From SHXO01 sp964523885 (GTDB taxonomy: Bacteria; Pseudomonadota; Gammaproteobacteria; Burkholderiales; SHXO01): a DNA stretch of 64,000 bases. Made by a program: the position numbers and the translations under genes. The stretch spans positions 1 to 64,000 of the forward strand of contig CAZFYX010000034.1 of the NCBI GenBank assembly GCA_964523885.1, in the 5' to 3' direction. This document shows positions 1 through 8,459 of this stretch, one piece after another. The notes beneath the pieces are model-generated. The model was not told the origin of the DNA and made no database searches. It saw only the letters and a program-made list of their open reading frames with translations. Each line of letters opens with the position of its first letter. Position 1 is the first letter of the stretch.

Positions 1-1
1 C

Positions 2-178
2 GTGGTCGTCCTCGACGACCTGCTGGCGACCGGCGGCACGCTCGGCGCCGCGATCGGGCTGATCCGCGACATGGGCGGCGTCGTTCCGGCCGCGGCCTGC
101 ATCATCGAGCTCACCTTCCTCAACGGCAGGAAGCGTCTCGACGTGCCGTTCTCCGCGCTCGTCGCCTACGACAGCTGA
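2..178 (+). CDS. apt: Adenine phosphoribosyltransferase, C-terminal part (cut by window edge)
   Basis: Only the last 58 codons are present; the reading frame is open to the left edge and ends at TGA 176-178. The visible part begins with the PRPP-binding loop of type I phosphoribosyltransferases (VVVLDDLLATGGT), followed by a helix and a conserved ELTFLNGR strand typical of adenine phosphoribosyltransferase. The enzyme makes AMP from adenine and PRPP in the cytoplasm (purine salvage). Xanthine or other purine phosphoribosyltransferases share the loop, but the tail fits Apt best. The next gene starts 120 bases downstream and is functionally unrelated. Confidence 0.85.
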   Translation: MVVLDDLLATGGTLGAAIGLIRDMGGVVPAAACIIELTFLNGRKRLDVPFSALVAYDS

Positions 179-297
179 TCGATCGGAACATTTGATTGGC
201 CAGGTGATACGGCGATAACCTTGTCGGCAATCCCGCGACGGCGGCCCACCCGCGCCGCGCGGTCATCACCCGACCCATGATCCCCCATGGAGGCACT

Positions 298-1278
298 ATG
301 ACCCGCTCGTTGATCGTCGCAGCAGCGCTCGCCGCTCTTGCCGCCGCCTCACCCGCATCCGCACAGGACAAGGTGACCAAGGCCACGAACTGGAAAGCCC
401 AGGCCGAGCACGGCGGCTACTACCAGGCCGTCGCCAACGGCACCTATGCCAAGTACGGCCTCGACGTCACCATCCGCCAGGGCGGGCCGAACATCGACAA
501 CAACCTGCTGATGCTCGCCGGCCGCGTCGACTTCAACATGGGCGGCAACTCCGACAGCGTCTTCGCCTTCGTCGAGAAGAACATCCCGTTCCGTGCCGTC
601 GCCGCGATCTTCCAGAAGGATCCGCAGATCCTGATGTCGCATCCCGGCGTCGGCAACGACACGCTGGCCGCGCTCAAGGGCAAGAAGGTCCTGATCTCGA
701 AGGCGGGCCTCGTCAGCTTCTATCCGTACCTGAAGAAGCTGTTCGGCTACACCGACGACATGGTGGTGCCCTACACCTTCAACATGGCGCCGTTCCTCGC
801 CGACAAGCAGATGAGCCAGCAGGGCTACGCCACCTCCGAGCCGTACTCGATCGAGAAGGGCGGCGTGAAGCCGGTGGTCTTCCTGCTGGCCGACGCCGGC
901 TACCCGCCATATGCGCAGACCATCGTGACCACGCGCAAGGTGCTGCAGGAAAAGCCGGAGCTGGTGCGCAAGTTCCTCCAGGCGACGGCCGAGGGCTGGC
1001 GCAGCTACCTGAAGAATCCGGCGCCGGGGAATGCGCTCATCAAGAAGGCCAACCCGCAGATGGAGGACGAGCTGCTGGCCTACGGTGTGCGCAAGATGAT
1101 CGAGTTCGGCCTGGTCACCGGCGGCGACGCGCAGAAGCAGGGCATCCTCACCATGACCGATGCGCGCTGGAAGCAGACCTTCGACTTCATGGCGGGCGCC
1201 GGCCTGGTCAAGCCCGACGTGGACTACCGCAAGGCGTACACGCTGGAGGCGCTGAAGGGCTGGCGCGTGCTGCCGTAG
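298..1278 (+). CDS. NitT/TauT-type ABC transporter substrate-binding protein
   Basis: A 326-residue exported protein. An Ala-rich signal peptide covers residues 1-22 (cleavage likely after SPASA). The mature part resembles the SsuA/THI5-like periplasmic binding fold: an early KATNWKAQAEHGGYYQA segment, then AKYGLDVTIRQGGP and a central GKKVLISKAG stretch. I chose ATG 298 rather than 277 because GGAGG at 289-293 is correctly spaced from it and the hydrophobic leader then starts at residue 4. The family feeds ABC importers for sulfonates, nitrate or pyrimidine precursors. No permease or ATPase gene lies beside it, so it is an orphan here and the ligand is unknown. Confidence 0.85.
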   Translation: MTRSLIVAAALAALAAASPASAQDKVTKATNWKAQAEHGGYYQAVANGTYAKYGLDVTIRQGGPNIDNNLLMLAGRVDFNMGGNSDSVFAFVEKNIPFRAVAAIFQKDPQILMSHPGVGNDTLAALKGKKVLISKAGLVSFYPYLKKLFGYTDDMVVPYTFNMAPFLADKQMSQQGYATSEPYSIEKGGVKPVVFLLADAGYPPYAQTIVTTRKVLQEKPELVRKFLQATAEGWRSYLKNPAPGNALIKKANPQMEDELLAYGVRKMIEFGLVTGGDAQKQGILTMTDARWKQTFDFMAGAGLVKPDVDYRKAYTLEALKGWRVLP

Positions 1279-1302
1279 CGGCGCGATCTCCGGGACGCAC
1301 CG

Positions 1303-2451
1303 TCAGCGCGCGCGCAGGAAGGCATCACGCGCCTGCACGCCGAGATCGGGGTGGTCGGAGAAGAACCCGTCCACCCCCGCTTCGAGGAACGCGCGCAGTT
1401 CCGCCTGCAGATTGCCGCGATCGCCGGCAGCGCCGGACGTCGCATGGGGCCGCGGCAGGAACACGTTCTCGGCGCGGAAGGTCCACGGGTGCACGGCGAG
1501 TCCGCGGGCATGCGCATCCCCCACCAGGGAAGTGGGTGGCGAGAGGCCGTTGCCCGAGGTCCGCGGCAGGATCATCGACTTGTTCGGTCCGATGCCGTTC
1601 GCGTAGGTGGCGATGCGGGCCAGCCCGGCCGGCGTGGCGAGGTCCCGATAGCTGCGCGGGTCGCCGGTCAGCACCAGGTCGTAAGGGCTGCCCGAGTCGT
1701 CCAGCAGCTGGATCAGGCGCAGCTGCGTCATGCCGCGGAGCGCCTGCAGGTTGCCGGTCTCGAACGACTGGATGAAGACCGGCGCCTGCGCGCCCTCGTA
1801 GCCCCACTGCTGCAACGTGCGCACCAGCGTGGCCTCCAGGGGCAGGCCGCGGGCGGCGAAGTAGCTGGGATGCTTGGTCTCGGGGTAGATGCCGATGGGC
1901 GCCGGCGGCGGCCGTCCCTGCGCCTTCGCGGCGACCTCCCGCTGCGCATCCAGCCCGCGCACCAGTGCCAGGATCTCCTCGAGGCTGGGGATCTCGAACA
2001 TGCCGTCGAAGCGCGTGTTGCCGGGGCGCAGTGACGGGATCCGTTCACGCGCACGCAGCGTCTTCAACTCCGCGAGCGTGAAGTCCTCGGTGAACCAGCC
2101 CGTGACCGGCCGCCCGTCCACCGAGCGGCTGCTCCGGCGATCCGCGAACTCGGGATGGAGGGCCACATCCGTGGTCTCGCCGATCTCGTTCTCGTGCCGC
2201 GCGACCAGCACGCCGTCGCGGGTCATCACCAGGTCGGGCTCGACGAAGTCCGCGCCCTGCTGCACGGCGATGAAGTAGGCGGCCAGGGTGTGCTCGGGCA
2301 CGTAGCCGCTCGCGCCCCGATGGGCGATCACGATCGGTCGGGCTGCCTGCATGCTCTTCTCCTCCGCACGGGCCGCGGCGCCCGGCAGCAGCCGGGTGCA
2401 CGGCAGGAAGGCCAGGACGAGGGCCCGGCGGAGCGCATCCCGCCTCGTCAT
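1303..2451 (-). CDS. glpQ: Periplasmic glycerophosphodiester phosphodiesterase
   Basis: A 382-residue GDPD-fold enzyme that releases an alcohol from glycerophosphodiesters, giving glycerol 3-phosphate. The catalytic signature is clear: HRGASGYVPEHT starting at residue 44, followed by the metal-binding EPDLVMTRDG and a second histidine in ARHE. A GlpQ-like IYPETKHPSYF motif sits mid-protein. The N-terminus has twin arginines (residues 3-4) before a hydrophobic stretch, so export, possibly by Tat, is likely. An alternative ATG lies 7 codons upstream (2472); I prefer 2451 because it puts the arginine pair at the very start. It is convergent with the binding-protein gene on its left. Confidence 0.88.
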   Translation of the reverse strand: MTRRDALRRALVLAFLPCTRLLPGAAARAEEKSMQAARPIVIAHRGASGYVPEHTLAAYFIAVQQGADFVEPDLVMTRDGVLVARHENEIGETTDVALHPEFADRRSSRSVDGRPVTGWFTEDFTLAELKTLRARERIPSLRPGNTRFDGMFEIPSLEEILALVRGLDAQREVAAKAQGRPPPAPIGIYPETKHPSYFAARGLPLEATLVRTLQQWGYEGAQAPVFIQSFETGNLQALRGMTQLRLIQLLDDSGSPYDLVLTGDPRSYRDLATPAGLARIATYANGIGPNKSMILPRTSGNGLSPPTSLVGDAHARGLAVHPWTFRAENVFLPRPHATSGAAGDRGNLQAELRAFLEAGVDGFFSDHPDLGVQARDAFLRAR

Positions 2452-2587
2452 CGACGATTCACCCGCGGTCATCGGCGTGCCCTGGTCGCCATCCGGAGAC
2501 GCACTCTACCACCGCGCCGACATCGGACTGCAGCCCGGCCGGATTGCGCCGATAATCCCTGCGCAATCCCGCGCAAAGGAACGCTTC

Positions 2588-2944
2588 ATGTCCATCATCG
2601 ACCTGCTGCCCAGCGAGACCCCGCTCAAGTCGCTGCCCGAGGGGGAAGTCGTGTTCGCCCAGGGCGACCCCGGCGACTCGATGTTCGTGGTCGTCGACGG
2701 CGAGGTCGACATCCTGCTCGACGGCAAGCTGATCGAGACCGTGCGCGCTGGCGGCGTGGTGGGCGAGATGGCGCTGATCGATGCGGGGCCACGCAGCGCC
2801 ACGGCGATCTCCCGCACCCGCTGTCTGATCAGCCCGGTGGATGAGCGGCGCTTCATCGACCTGATCTGCCGCGAGCCCGAGTTCGCCCTCAACGTGATGC
2901 GGGTGCTGGTCCGGCGCCTGCGCCGGATGGACGCCGCGCGCTGA
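2588..2944 (+). CDS. Single-domain cyclic nucleotide-binding (Crp-like) protein
   Basis: A 118-residue protein that is almost entirely one cNMP-binding beta barrel. The glycine turns are visible (FAQGDPGDSMFVVVDGEVDI) and the phosphate-binding cassette region reads GGVVGEMALIDAGPRSAT. There is no DNA-binding domain, so it is not a Crp/Fnr regulator; such stand-alone domains act as small regulatory subunits or sensors. ATG 2588 is preceded by AAAGGA at 2576-2581. Whether it binds a nucleotide is not certain, though the PRSAT segment matches the arginine-containing cassette of true binders. Confidence 0.85.
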   Translation: MSIIDLLPSETPLKSLPEGEVVFAQGDPGDSMFVVVDGEVDILLDGKLIETVRAGGVVGEMALIDAGPRSATAISRTRCLISPVDERRFIDLICREPEFALNVMRVLVRRLRRMDAAR

Positions 2945-3083
2945 CCAGCGCCACCGCCTCCGGGTCATCCCGCTGGCGCGCGAGGGCACAAGCGCCTTCT
3001 TCGCCTAGAATCCCACCGTCGGCGCTGCGCGGGCGACCCGCGCGTGACCCGGCGACCCTTTCCAGCCCCGCTTCCTGCAGGCG

Positions 3084-4244
3084 ATGAAGCACCCCGTCGC
3101 GGCGATCGTCGTCGCGCAACTGCTCGGCACGTCACTGTGGTTCAGCGCGAACAGCGCCGCACCCGATCTCGCGCGGGCCTGGGGCATGACGCCGGCGCAG
3201 CTGGGGCTGCTCACCAGCGCGGTCCAGGTCGGCTTCATCGCAGGCACGCTGAGCTTCGCCCTCACGGGACTGGCGGACCGCTTTCGCGCCAGCCGCATCG
3301 TGTTGTTCTGCTCGCTCGCCGGTGCAGCCTGCAACGCCGGCTTCGCGCTGCTCGCGCACGACCTGCCGCAGGCGATCGTGTTCCGCTTCGCGGTGGGCCT
3401 ATGCCTCGCCGGCATCTACCCGTTGGGCATGAAGCTGATCGTGTCCTGGGTGGGAGATCGCGCGGGTGCGGCGCTCGGCCTGCTCGTGGGCATGCTCACG
3501 CTGGGCACCGCGCTCCCGCACGGCGTGCGCGCGCTGGGCGCAGGCCTCGACTGGCAATCCGTGGTGCTCACGTCCTCGGCCCTGGCGATCGCCGGTGGCC
3601 TGATCGTGCTCGGCGTCGGCGATGGCCCGAAGCTCGCCAAGGTCACCGGCGCCCGGCGACCAGGCTGGGGCAGCGTGATGAGCGTGTTCGGCATCGCCCG
3701 CTTCCGCGCATCGGCCTTCGGCTACTTCGGCCACATGTGGGAGCTCTACGCGTTCTGGACGGTGGTGCCGCTGCTGCTGGCCGCCGCCGCCCCCGGCAGC
3801 ACCACCGCGATCGCGGCGTTGTCGTTCGCCATCATCGGCATCGGGGCGCTGGGGTGCATCGCCGGCGGTCAGCTTTCGCACCGCTACGGCAGCGCGAGGG
3901 TCGCCGCGACGGCACTGGCGGTGTCGGGTGCGATGTGCGCGGTCTATCCGCTGCTGGCGCATGCCCCGGGGTGGCTGCTGGTCGGCGCGCTGCTGCTGTG
4001 GGGGGCCGCGGTGGTGGCCGACTCGCCGCAGTTCTCGGCGCTGTCGGCACGCAACTGCCCGCCGCAGCTGGTAGGCAGCGCGCTCGCCATCCAGAACGCG
4101 ATCGGCTTCTCCATCACCGTGTGCGCCATCTCCATCGCCACGGCGATGATCGACTCGCTCGGCGCGAAGGTCGCGTGGCTGCTGCTGCCCGGCCCCGTGG
4201 TGGGGCTGATCGGGCTGCGTCCGCTGCTGGGGCGATCCTCGTAG
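3084..4244 (+). CDS. MFS transporter
   Basis: A 386-residue integral membrane protein with about twelve hydrophobic segments in two halves, as expected for the major facilitator superfamily. The loop between segments 2 and 3 carries the GLADRFRASR motif, a good match to the family's G-x-x-x-D-R-x-G-R/K signature. A hydrophobic start (VAQLLGTSLWFSANSAAPDL) resembles the cyanate/nitrate-like MFS clade. The substrate cannot be told from sequence. It ends only 6 bases before the convergent rdgC stop, with no room for a separate terminator. Confidence 0.85.
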   Translation: MKHPVAAIVVAQLLGTSLWFSANSAAPDLARAWGMTPAQLGLLTSAVQVGFIAGTLSFALTGLADRFRASRIVLFCSLAGAACNAGFALLAHDLPQAIVFRFAVGLCLAGIYPLGMKLIVSWVGDRAGAALGLLVGMLTLGTALPHGVRALGAGLDWQSVVLTSSALAIAGGLIVLGVGDGPKLAKVTGARRPGWGSVMSVFGIARFRASAFGYFGHMWELYAFWTVVPLLLAAAAPGSTTAIAALSFAIIGIGALGCIAGGQLSHRYGSARVAATALAVSGAMCAVYPLLAHAPGWLLVGALLLWGAAVVADSPQFSALSARNCPPQLVGSALAIQNAIGFSITVCAISIATAMIDSLGAKVAWLLLPGPVVGLIGLRPLLGRSS

Positions 4245-4250
4245 CGGACG

Positions 4251-5198
4251 TCAGGCCGCCGCGGCAAAAGCCCCCGTCGGACGCGGCCTGGCCGCAGCCT
4301 CCTTCTCCGCCTCGCCCCCGAGGGCCTCCAACAGGTCGGTGAGGAAGCGCGACAGCTCGCCGGTCATGAGCGCGAAGTCGGCATCGAAGCGGTCCGCCGC
4401 GCTCTCGCTCTCGCTGGAGGCATCCGCCTCCTCCACGTCGATCAGTTCGAGCTTCTTGACCTCGCCGCGTTCGCTCAGCACGAATGACACGCGGTCCTTC
4501 CAGGTCAGGGCCAGGCGCGTGGGCTGCTTGCCGGCCTTCAGGTGGTTGCGCACCTCCTCGGAGTCGAGCGGATGGCGCTGGTAGCGCACCAGCGCCTTCT
4601 CCTCCAGCGGCGAGCGCAACTCGCAATCGCGATCGATCGAGAAGCCGCCCGGACCCTCACCTTCCATCAGCCACTGGGTCATGGCCGCGGTGGCCGACAG
4701 GTTCGTGCGCAGCAGCACCGCGGGGAAGTCGTCCAGCGTCCAGCGCAGGACCTCCATCATCTCGTCGGCCTTCTTCGCATTCGCGGCGTCGACCACGAAC
4801 CAGCCGTTCACGGGGTCGATCCAGCCCAGCGTGCTGCGGTAGCGGCTGAAGGCGCGCGGCAGCAGCTCCTGGGTCACGTTCTCCTTCACCTCCTTGGCCT
4901 GCTTGCGCCCCGGCTTGTAGCCGAGCTGGTTCTCCAGCTTGGCGATGCGCTCCTTGGTGGCGAGATTGACCACCGAGGCGGGCAGGATCTTCTCCTCCAC
5001 GCCGAGCGCGATCAGCCAGTGCCGCTCGAGGGAGGACACCATCTCGCCCTCGCCGCGCGGCGGGATCCAGCCGCGCGAGAAGAACTCGGTCTTGCCGGCG
5101 GGGCGGAAGGCGAAGCGCGTGAGCGTCTCCTCGAGCTTCGGCAGGGTGATGTCCCAGGGCGCGGGCAGGCGGTAGAGCTGCAGGTTCTTGAACCACAT
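4251..5198 (-). CDS. rdgC: Recombination-associated protein RdgC
   Basis: A 315-residue protein, close to the usual ~300 for the family. It opens with the characteristic MWFKNLQLYRL and contains the conserved ERHWLIALGVEEKILPASVV and GRKQAKEVKENV stretches. RdgC forms a ring-shaped dimer that binds DNA without sequence preference and limits RecA loading. The family is confined to beta- and gammaproteobacteria, which helps place this genome. The C-terminal 40 residues are acidic then Ala-rich and probably disordered. Confidence 0.95.
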   Translation of the reverse strand: MWFKNLQLYRLPAPWDITLPKLEETLTRFAFRPAGKTEFFSRGWIPPRGEGEMVSSLERHWLIALGVEEKILPASVVNLATKERIAKLENQLGYKPGRKQAKEVKENVTQELLPRAFSRYRSTLGWIDPVNGWFVVDAANAKKADEMMEVLRWTLDDFPAVLLRTNLSATAAMTQWLMEGEGPGGFSIDRDCELRSPLEEKALVRYQRHPLDSEEVRNHLKAGKQPTRLALTWKDRVSFVLSERGEVKKLELIDVEEADASSESESAADRFDADFALMTGELSRFLTDLLEALGGEAEKEAAARPRPTGAFAAAA

Positions 5199-5297
5199 CG
5201 ATGTAGGCAGGCCGGAGAAAACGCGCAGAGGGGCGGCATTGTCGCCAACGCCGCGCTGGAAGGCAACCCGGGCGGTGCCGGGGAAGGACGAGCGCGG

Positions 5298-6140
5298 CTA
5301 GCCTTCGCTCTCCATCGCGGGCGCGAGGCCACGCGCGTAGCGCTCGTGCCACTGCGCGTGGCCATGGGTGAAGTCGTTCTGTCCCGACCGGTCCACCCCG
5401 CGCATCAGCCACAGCGGCTGGTGGAAGATGTTGAACGGGCTGTTGTCGCGACGTTGCCGCACCAGCGAGCGGTCGTAGTGCGAGGTCGCAGGCATGTAGC
5501 GCATGATCAGCGCCGCGCGCCGCCGACCGGAGGTGTTGGCGAGCGAGCCGTGGATCAGGCGCACGTCATGCAGCGACATCTGGCCGGGCTCGAGCTCGAC
5601 GTTGACCGCCTGCGACTCGTCGAACTGGTCCTGGTCCAGCTCGAGATTGAGCACCAGGTTGTCGCGCTTGCTCTCGTGATGGCGATACAGCTGCTGCTGC
5701 TTGTGCGAGCCCGGGATGAAGCGCATGCAGCCGTTCTCGGTGGAGACGGGGTCGAGCGCGATCCACACCGAGCAGGTCGCCAGCGGCCGCATCGGCCAGT
5801 ACTCGCCATCCTGGTGCCACGGCACCTCGCGCCCCTTCGCCGCGGGCTTGCACAGCACGCGCGTGATCCACAGCACGAGATCGGGGCCGATGAGCTGCTC
5901 GAGCATGTCGAGCACGGGCTCGTGGCGCGCGGCCTGCATGAAGGGATTGGGCTGGGGACCCTGCGTCGGGGGCAGCATGTGCGGATTGGCGAGATCCTCC
6001 GGCGCCACGTCGGTGTAGCTGGCCAGCAGCCCGTCGAGCGACGCGCGGATGCGCTGAAGCAGGTCGTCCGGCAGCCGGTAGTTCGGAATGACGTAGCCGC
6101 GCTCCCGGTAGTGCTCGATCTCTGCCTGGGTAAGTGCCAT
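5298..6140 (-). CDS. Phytanoyl-CoA dioxygenase (PhyH) family protein
   Basis: A 280-residue Fe(II)/2-oxoglutarate-dependent oxygenase. The metal triad is visible: H109 and D111 in PWHQDGEYWP, and H197 in LHDVRLIHGSL; the arginines just after (SGRRRAAL) would hold 2-oxoglutarate. Start ATG 6140 begins MALTQAEIEHYRERGYV, the normal PhyH opening. It is the last gene of the leftward catabolic cluster and lies 38 bases after the amidohydrolase stop. Its substrate is unknown; the acyl-CoA genes upstream suggest hydroxylation of an organic acid or amino-acid derivative. Confidence 0.88.
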   Translation of the reverse strand: MALTQAEIEHYRERGYVIPNYRLPDDLLQRIRASLDGLLASYTDVAPEDLANPHMLPPTQGPQPNPFMQAARHEPVLDMLEQLIGPDLVLWITRVLCKPAAKGREVPWHQDGEYWPMRPLATCSVWIALDPVSTENGCMRFIPGSHKQQQLYRHHESKRDNLVLNLELDQDQFDESQAVNVELEPGQMSLHDVRLIHGSLANTSGRRRAALIMRYMPATSHYDRSLVRQRRDNSPFNIFHQPLWLMRGVDRSGQNDFTHGHAQWHERYARGLAPAMESEG

Positions 6141-6178
6141 CGCTGCCTCCGCCTTGTTCTGGTTACGCTGCGTTCTGG

Positions 6179-7630
6179 TTACGCTGCGGCCCGCCGCAGC
6201 ACCCGGCCCGGGCGTGCGCCGGTGTCCCGGCCGTCCCGCCACACCACCGCGCCGTTCACGATCACGGCATCGATGCCGGGCGCGGGCGCGATCGGGTGCT
6301 CGAAGGTCGCCCCCTCGCCCACGGTGTCCGGATCGAAGATCGTGATGTCGGCGAATGCTCCCGGCGCCAGCACGCCACGGCCAGGCAGGCCGTAGCTCTG
6401 CGCGGTCAGCCCGGTCATCTTGTGCACCGCCTGCTCCAGCGGGAACAGGCCGACGTCGCGCGCATAGTGTCCCAGCACGCGCGGAAAGGTCGCCCACAGG
6501 CGCGGATGCGGAAAGGCGTCGTGCGGCAGGCCATCGGAGCCGACCATGGTGGGCGCGAAGGCCAGGATCCGGCGCACGTCCTCCTCGTCCATGGAGAAGT
6601 AGATCGCGCCCGCCGGCACCAGGCGGTTCGCGGCTTCGGCCGGTGATACCCCCCACGCGGTTGCGAGTTCGTCCAGGTCCTTCCCTGCGCACTCGGGATG
6701 GGGCTTGGACCAGGTGACCAGCGTGCGCGATGCGGCCGCTGCGCGGTCGGCGGTCAGGATGGTCGAAGCGGCGCAGTACGGATAGCAGTCGAGCGCAATC
6801 GACTGGTGCTTACGCTGCGCAGCGATGAAGCCGAGCGTCTCGGGTGAGCGGCCGTGGTTGCGCACGCCGTTGACCTTGTGATGCGAGATCACCACCGGCA
6901 CGCCCAGTTCGCGGCCGATGCGTGCGGTCTCGTCCAGCGAATCCATCACCCGGTCGGCCTCGTTGCGCATGTGCGTGCAGTACAGGCCGTTGTGCTCGCG
7001 CAGCGGCCGGCACACCTCGATCACCTCCTGGGTCGGGGCGGCGGCGGCGGGCTCGTAGTAAAGACCGGTCGACACACCCACGGCTCCCGCCTGCAGGGCT
7101 TCCGCAGCCAGGTCGCGCATGCGGGCGATCTCGGCAGGACGGGCCGGACGCTCGACGTCGTCCATGGTCACCACCCGCAGCGTGGTGTGGCCGACGAGCA
7201 GCACTGCATTGGTCGCCGGTGGGCGCGCCGCCAGCTCGGCGACGTAGGCCGCGAACGTGGGAAAGCGGAACCAGCTTCCCGCTTCGTCCAGCAGGTCGAG
7301 CGGCGGCGTGACCGGCAGGCGCATCTTCCCGGGCACCGGCGCGAGCGACACCCCACAGTTGCCCGCGACCACCGTGGTCACGCCCTGGCTCACCTTCGGC
7401 GCCATGTCGGGCGACGACAGCATCAGGCGGTCGTCGTGCGTATGCGCGTCGATGAAGCCCGGCGCGACCACCCTGCCCTGCGCATCCAGCACGGCCGCGG
7501 CACTGGCACCGTCCAGCGCACCCACCTCGACGATGCGCTCACCCTGCACACCCACGTCGGCACGCCGCCGCGGCGCGCCGGTGCCGTCGATGACGATCCC
7601 GCCGCGGACGAGCAGGTCGAACCGCGGCAT
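6179..7630 (-). CDS. D-aminoacylase/N-acyl-D-amino-acid deacylase-type amidohydrolase
   Basis: A 483-residue member of the amidohydrolase superfamily. It begins with the usual small beta domain (LLVRGGIVIDGTG), has the metal-binding HxH at H63/H65 (PGFIDAHTHDD) and the cysteine ligand C92 in GNCGVS that marks the D-aminoacylase branch. Further histidines follow (VVISHHK and SDGLPHD). These enzymes hydrolyse N-acyl-D-amino acids or related amides in the cytoplasm. ATG 7630 lies 2 bases past the stop of the upstream aldolase-like gene, so the two are probably co-translated. The exact substrate is not predictable. Confidence 0.88.
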   Translation of the reverse strand: MPRFDLLVRGGIVIDGTGAPRRRADVGVQGERIVEVGALDGASAAAVLDAQGRVVAPGFIDAHTHDDRLMLSSPDMAPKVSQGVTTVVAGNCGVSLAPVPGKMRLPVTPPLDLLDEAGSWFRFPTFAAYVAELAARPPATNAVLLVGHTTLRVVTMDDVERPARPAEIARMRDLAAEALQAGAVGVSTGLYYEPAAAAPTQEVIEVCRPLREHNGLYCTHMRNEADRVMDSLDETARIGRELGVPVVISHHKVNGVRNHGRSPETLGFIAAQRKHQSIALDCYPYCAASTILTADRAAAASRTLVTWSKPHPECAGKDLDELATAWGVSPAEAANRLVPAGAIYFSMDEEDVRRILAFAPTMVGSDGLPHDAFPHPRLWATFPRVLGHYARDVGLFPLEQAVHKMTGLTAQSYGLPGRGVLAPGAFADITIFDPDTVGEGATFEHPIAPAPGIDAVIVNGAVVWRDGRDTGARPGRVLRRAAA

Positions 7631-7632
7631 CG

Positions 7633-8322
7633 CTACTTGACCTTGTCCATCGCGGCGGCGGCCTCGGCCCACTTCGCCGCGCTGAAGCCCGACGTGCGGG
7701 CGGCGTCGAGGATCACCTTCTCCTTGCGCGCCATCAGGTCGATCGCGTCCGGCAGCTTCTCCAGGGCCTGCGCGGGGATCACCACCGCGCCGTGGTAGTC
7801 GGCGTGCACCACGTCGTTGTGCGACACCAGCATGCCGAGCACGTCGACCGGCTTGCCGAAGTCGAGCACCTGGATGTAGGCGTGGCTGGGCGAGAGCGAC
7901 GCCGCGAGGCACTGGAAGTCGGGGTGCATCATGTCGAGGTCGCGCATCGAGCCGCTGGTGACAGCGCCCACGCAACCCAGGTTCCAGTGCACGTTCGTGT
8001 TGACCTCGCCCCAGAACGCGCCCAGGCCGGGCTGGCTGTCGATGTCCTGCACCACCGCGATGCTGGGGCGGGGATTCTGCTCGATGTAGGCGTAGTAGGC
8101 GGTCAGCCGCTCCTTGCGCCCGGCCATGTCGTAGGGCACCGAGCAGCGCACGGTGCACGTGCGCGCGTAACCGACGATGGGCGGGGCCTTGGGGTGCGCG
8201 GCAATCAGCGTGCGGCGCGTGAAGCCGGTGGTGAAGCGGCTGCCGATGGCGACCTCGATCGCATTGCAGATGGTGGGAGTGTCGAACTTGCGCAGATGCG
8301 CGAATAACTCGGTGGTATCCAT
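7633..8322 (-). CDS. RraA-like protein / HMG aldolase family
   Basis: A 229-residue protein of the RraA fold, also found in 4-hydroxy-4-methyl-2-oxoglutarate aldolases. It begins FDTPTICNAIE, as family members do, and carries the conserved GAVTSGSMRDLD segment, where Arg-Asp forms the metal and substrate site. The cluster context (amidohydrolase, acyl-CoA genes) favours a catabolic aldolase or decarboxylase over an RNase E inhibitor. The gene is tightly packed against the amidohydrolase downstream, while upstream a 137-base gap containing an inverted repeat separates it from the acyl-CoA dehydrogenase. Confidence 0.8.
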   Translation of the reverse strand: MDTTELFAHLRKFDTPTICNAIEVAIGSRFTTGFTRRTLIAAHPKAPPIVGYARTCTVRCSVPYDMAGRKERLTAYYAYIEQNPRPSIAVVQDIDSQPGLGAFWGEVNTNVHWNLGCVGAVTSGSMRDLDMMHPDFQCLAASLSPSHAYIQVLDFGKPVDVLGMLVSHNDVVHADYHGAVVIPAQALEKLPDAIDLMARKEKVILDAARTSGFSAAKWAEAAAAMDKVK

Positions 8323-8365
8323 ATTCTTCCCCGGTTCTTGAACCTGGTTATGGTAGCAAGGCTCT

Positions 8366-8455
8366 AGGCCCTAGGCTCTAGACGCCAGAGGTGTTCGCGG
8401 CAGCGCGTGAGCCCTGCGCCTTTTCCTGGCGTCTGGCGCCTAGAGCCTAGGGCCT
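8366..8455. repeat. CTAG-rich imperfect inverted repeat
   Basis: Two perfect 16-base arms, AGGCCCTAGGCTCTAG at 8366-8381 and its reverse complement at 8440-8455. The left arm is followed by ACGCCAG (8382-8388); the right side has the matching 7-mer twice (CTGGCGT at 8426-8432 and CTGGCGC at 8433-8439). The structure fills most of the gap between the acyl-CoA dehydrogenase and the aldolase-like gene. CTAG is normally rare in such genomes, so this looks like an intergenic repeat element or a strong transcript hairpin rather than random sequence. No T-tract follows. Confidence 0.75.
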
Positions 8456-8459
8456 CTTA

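Noticed and set aside
1351..2034. A rightward frame opposite the glycerophosphodiesterase
   Set aside because: Shadow of a gene with an intact catalytic motif on the other strand.
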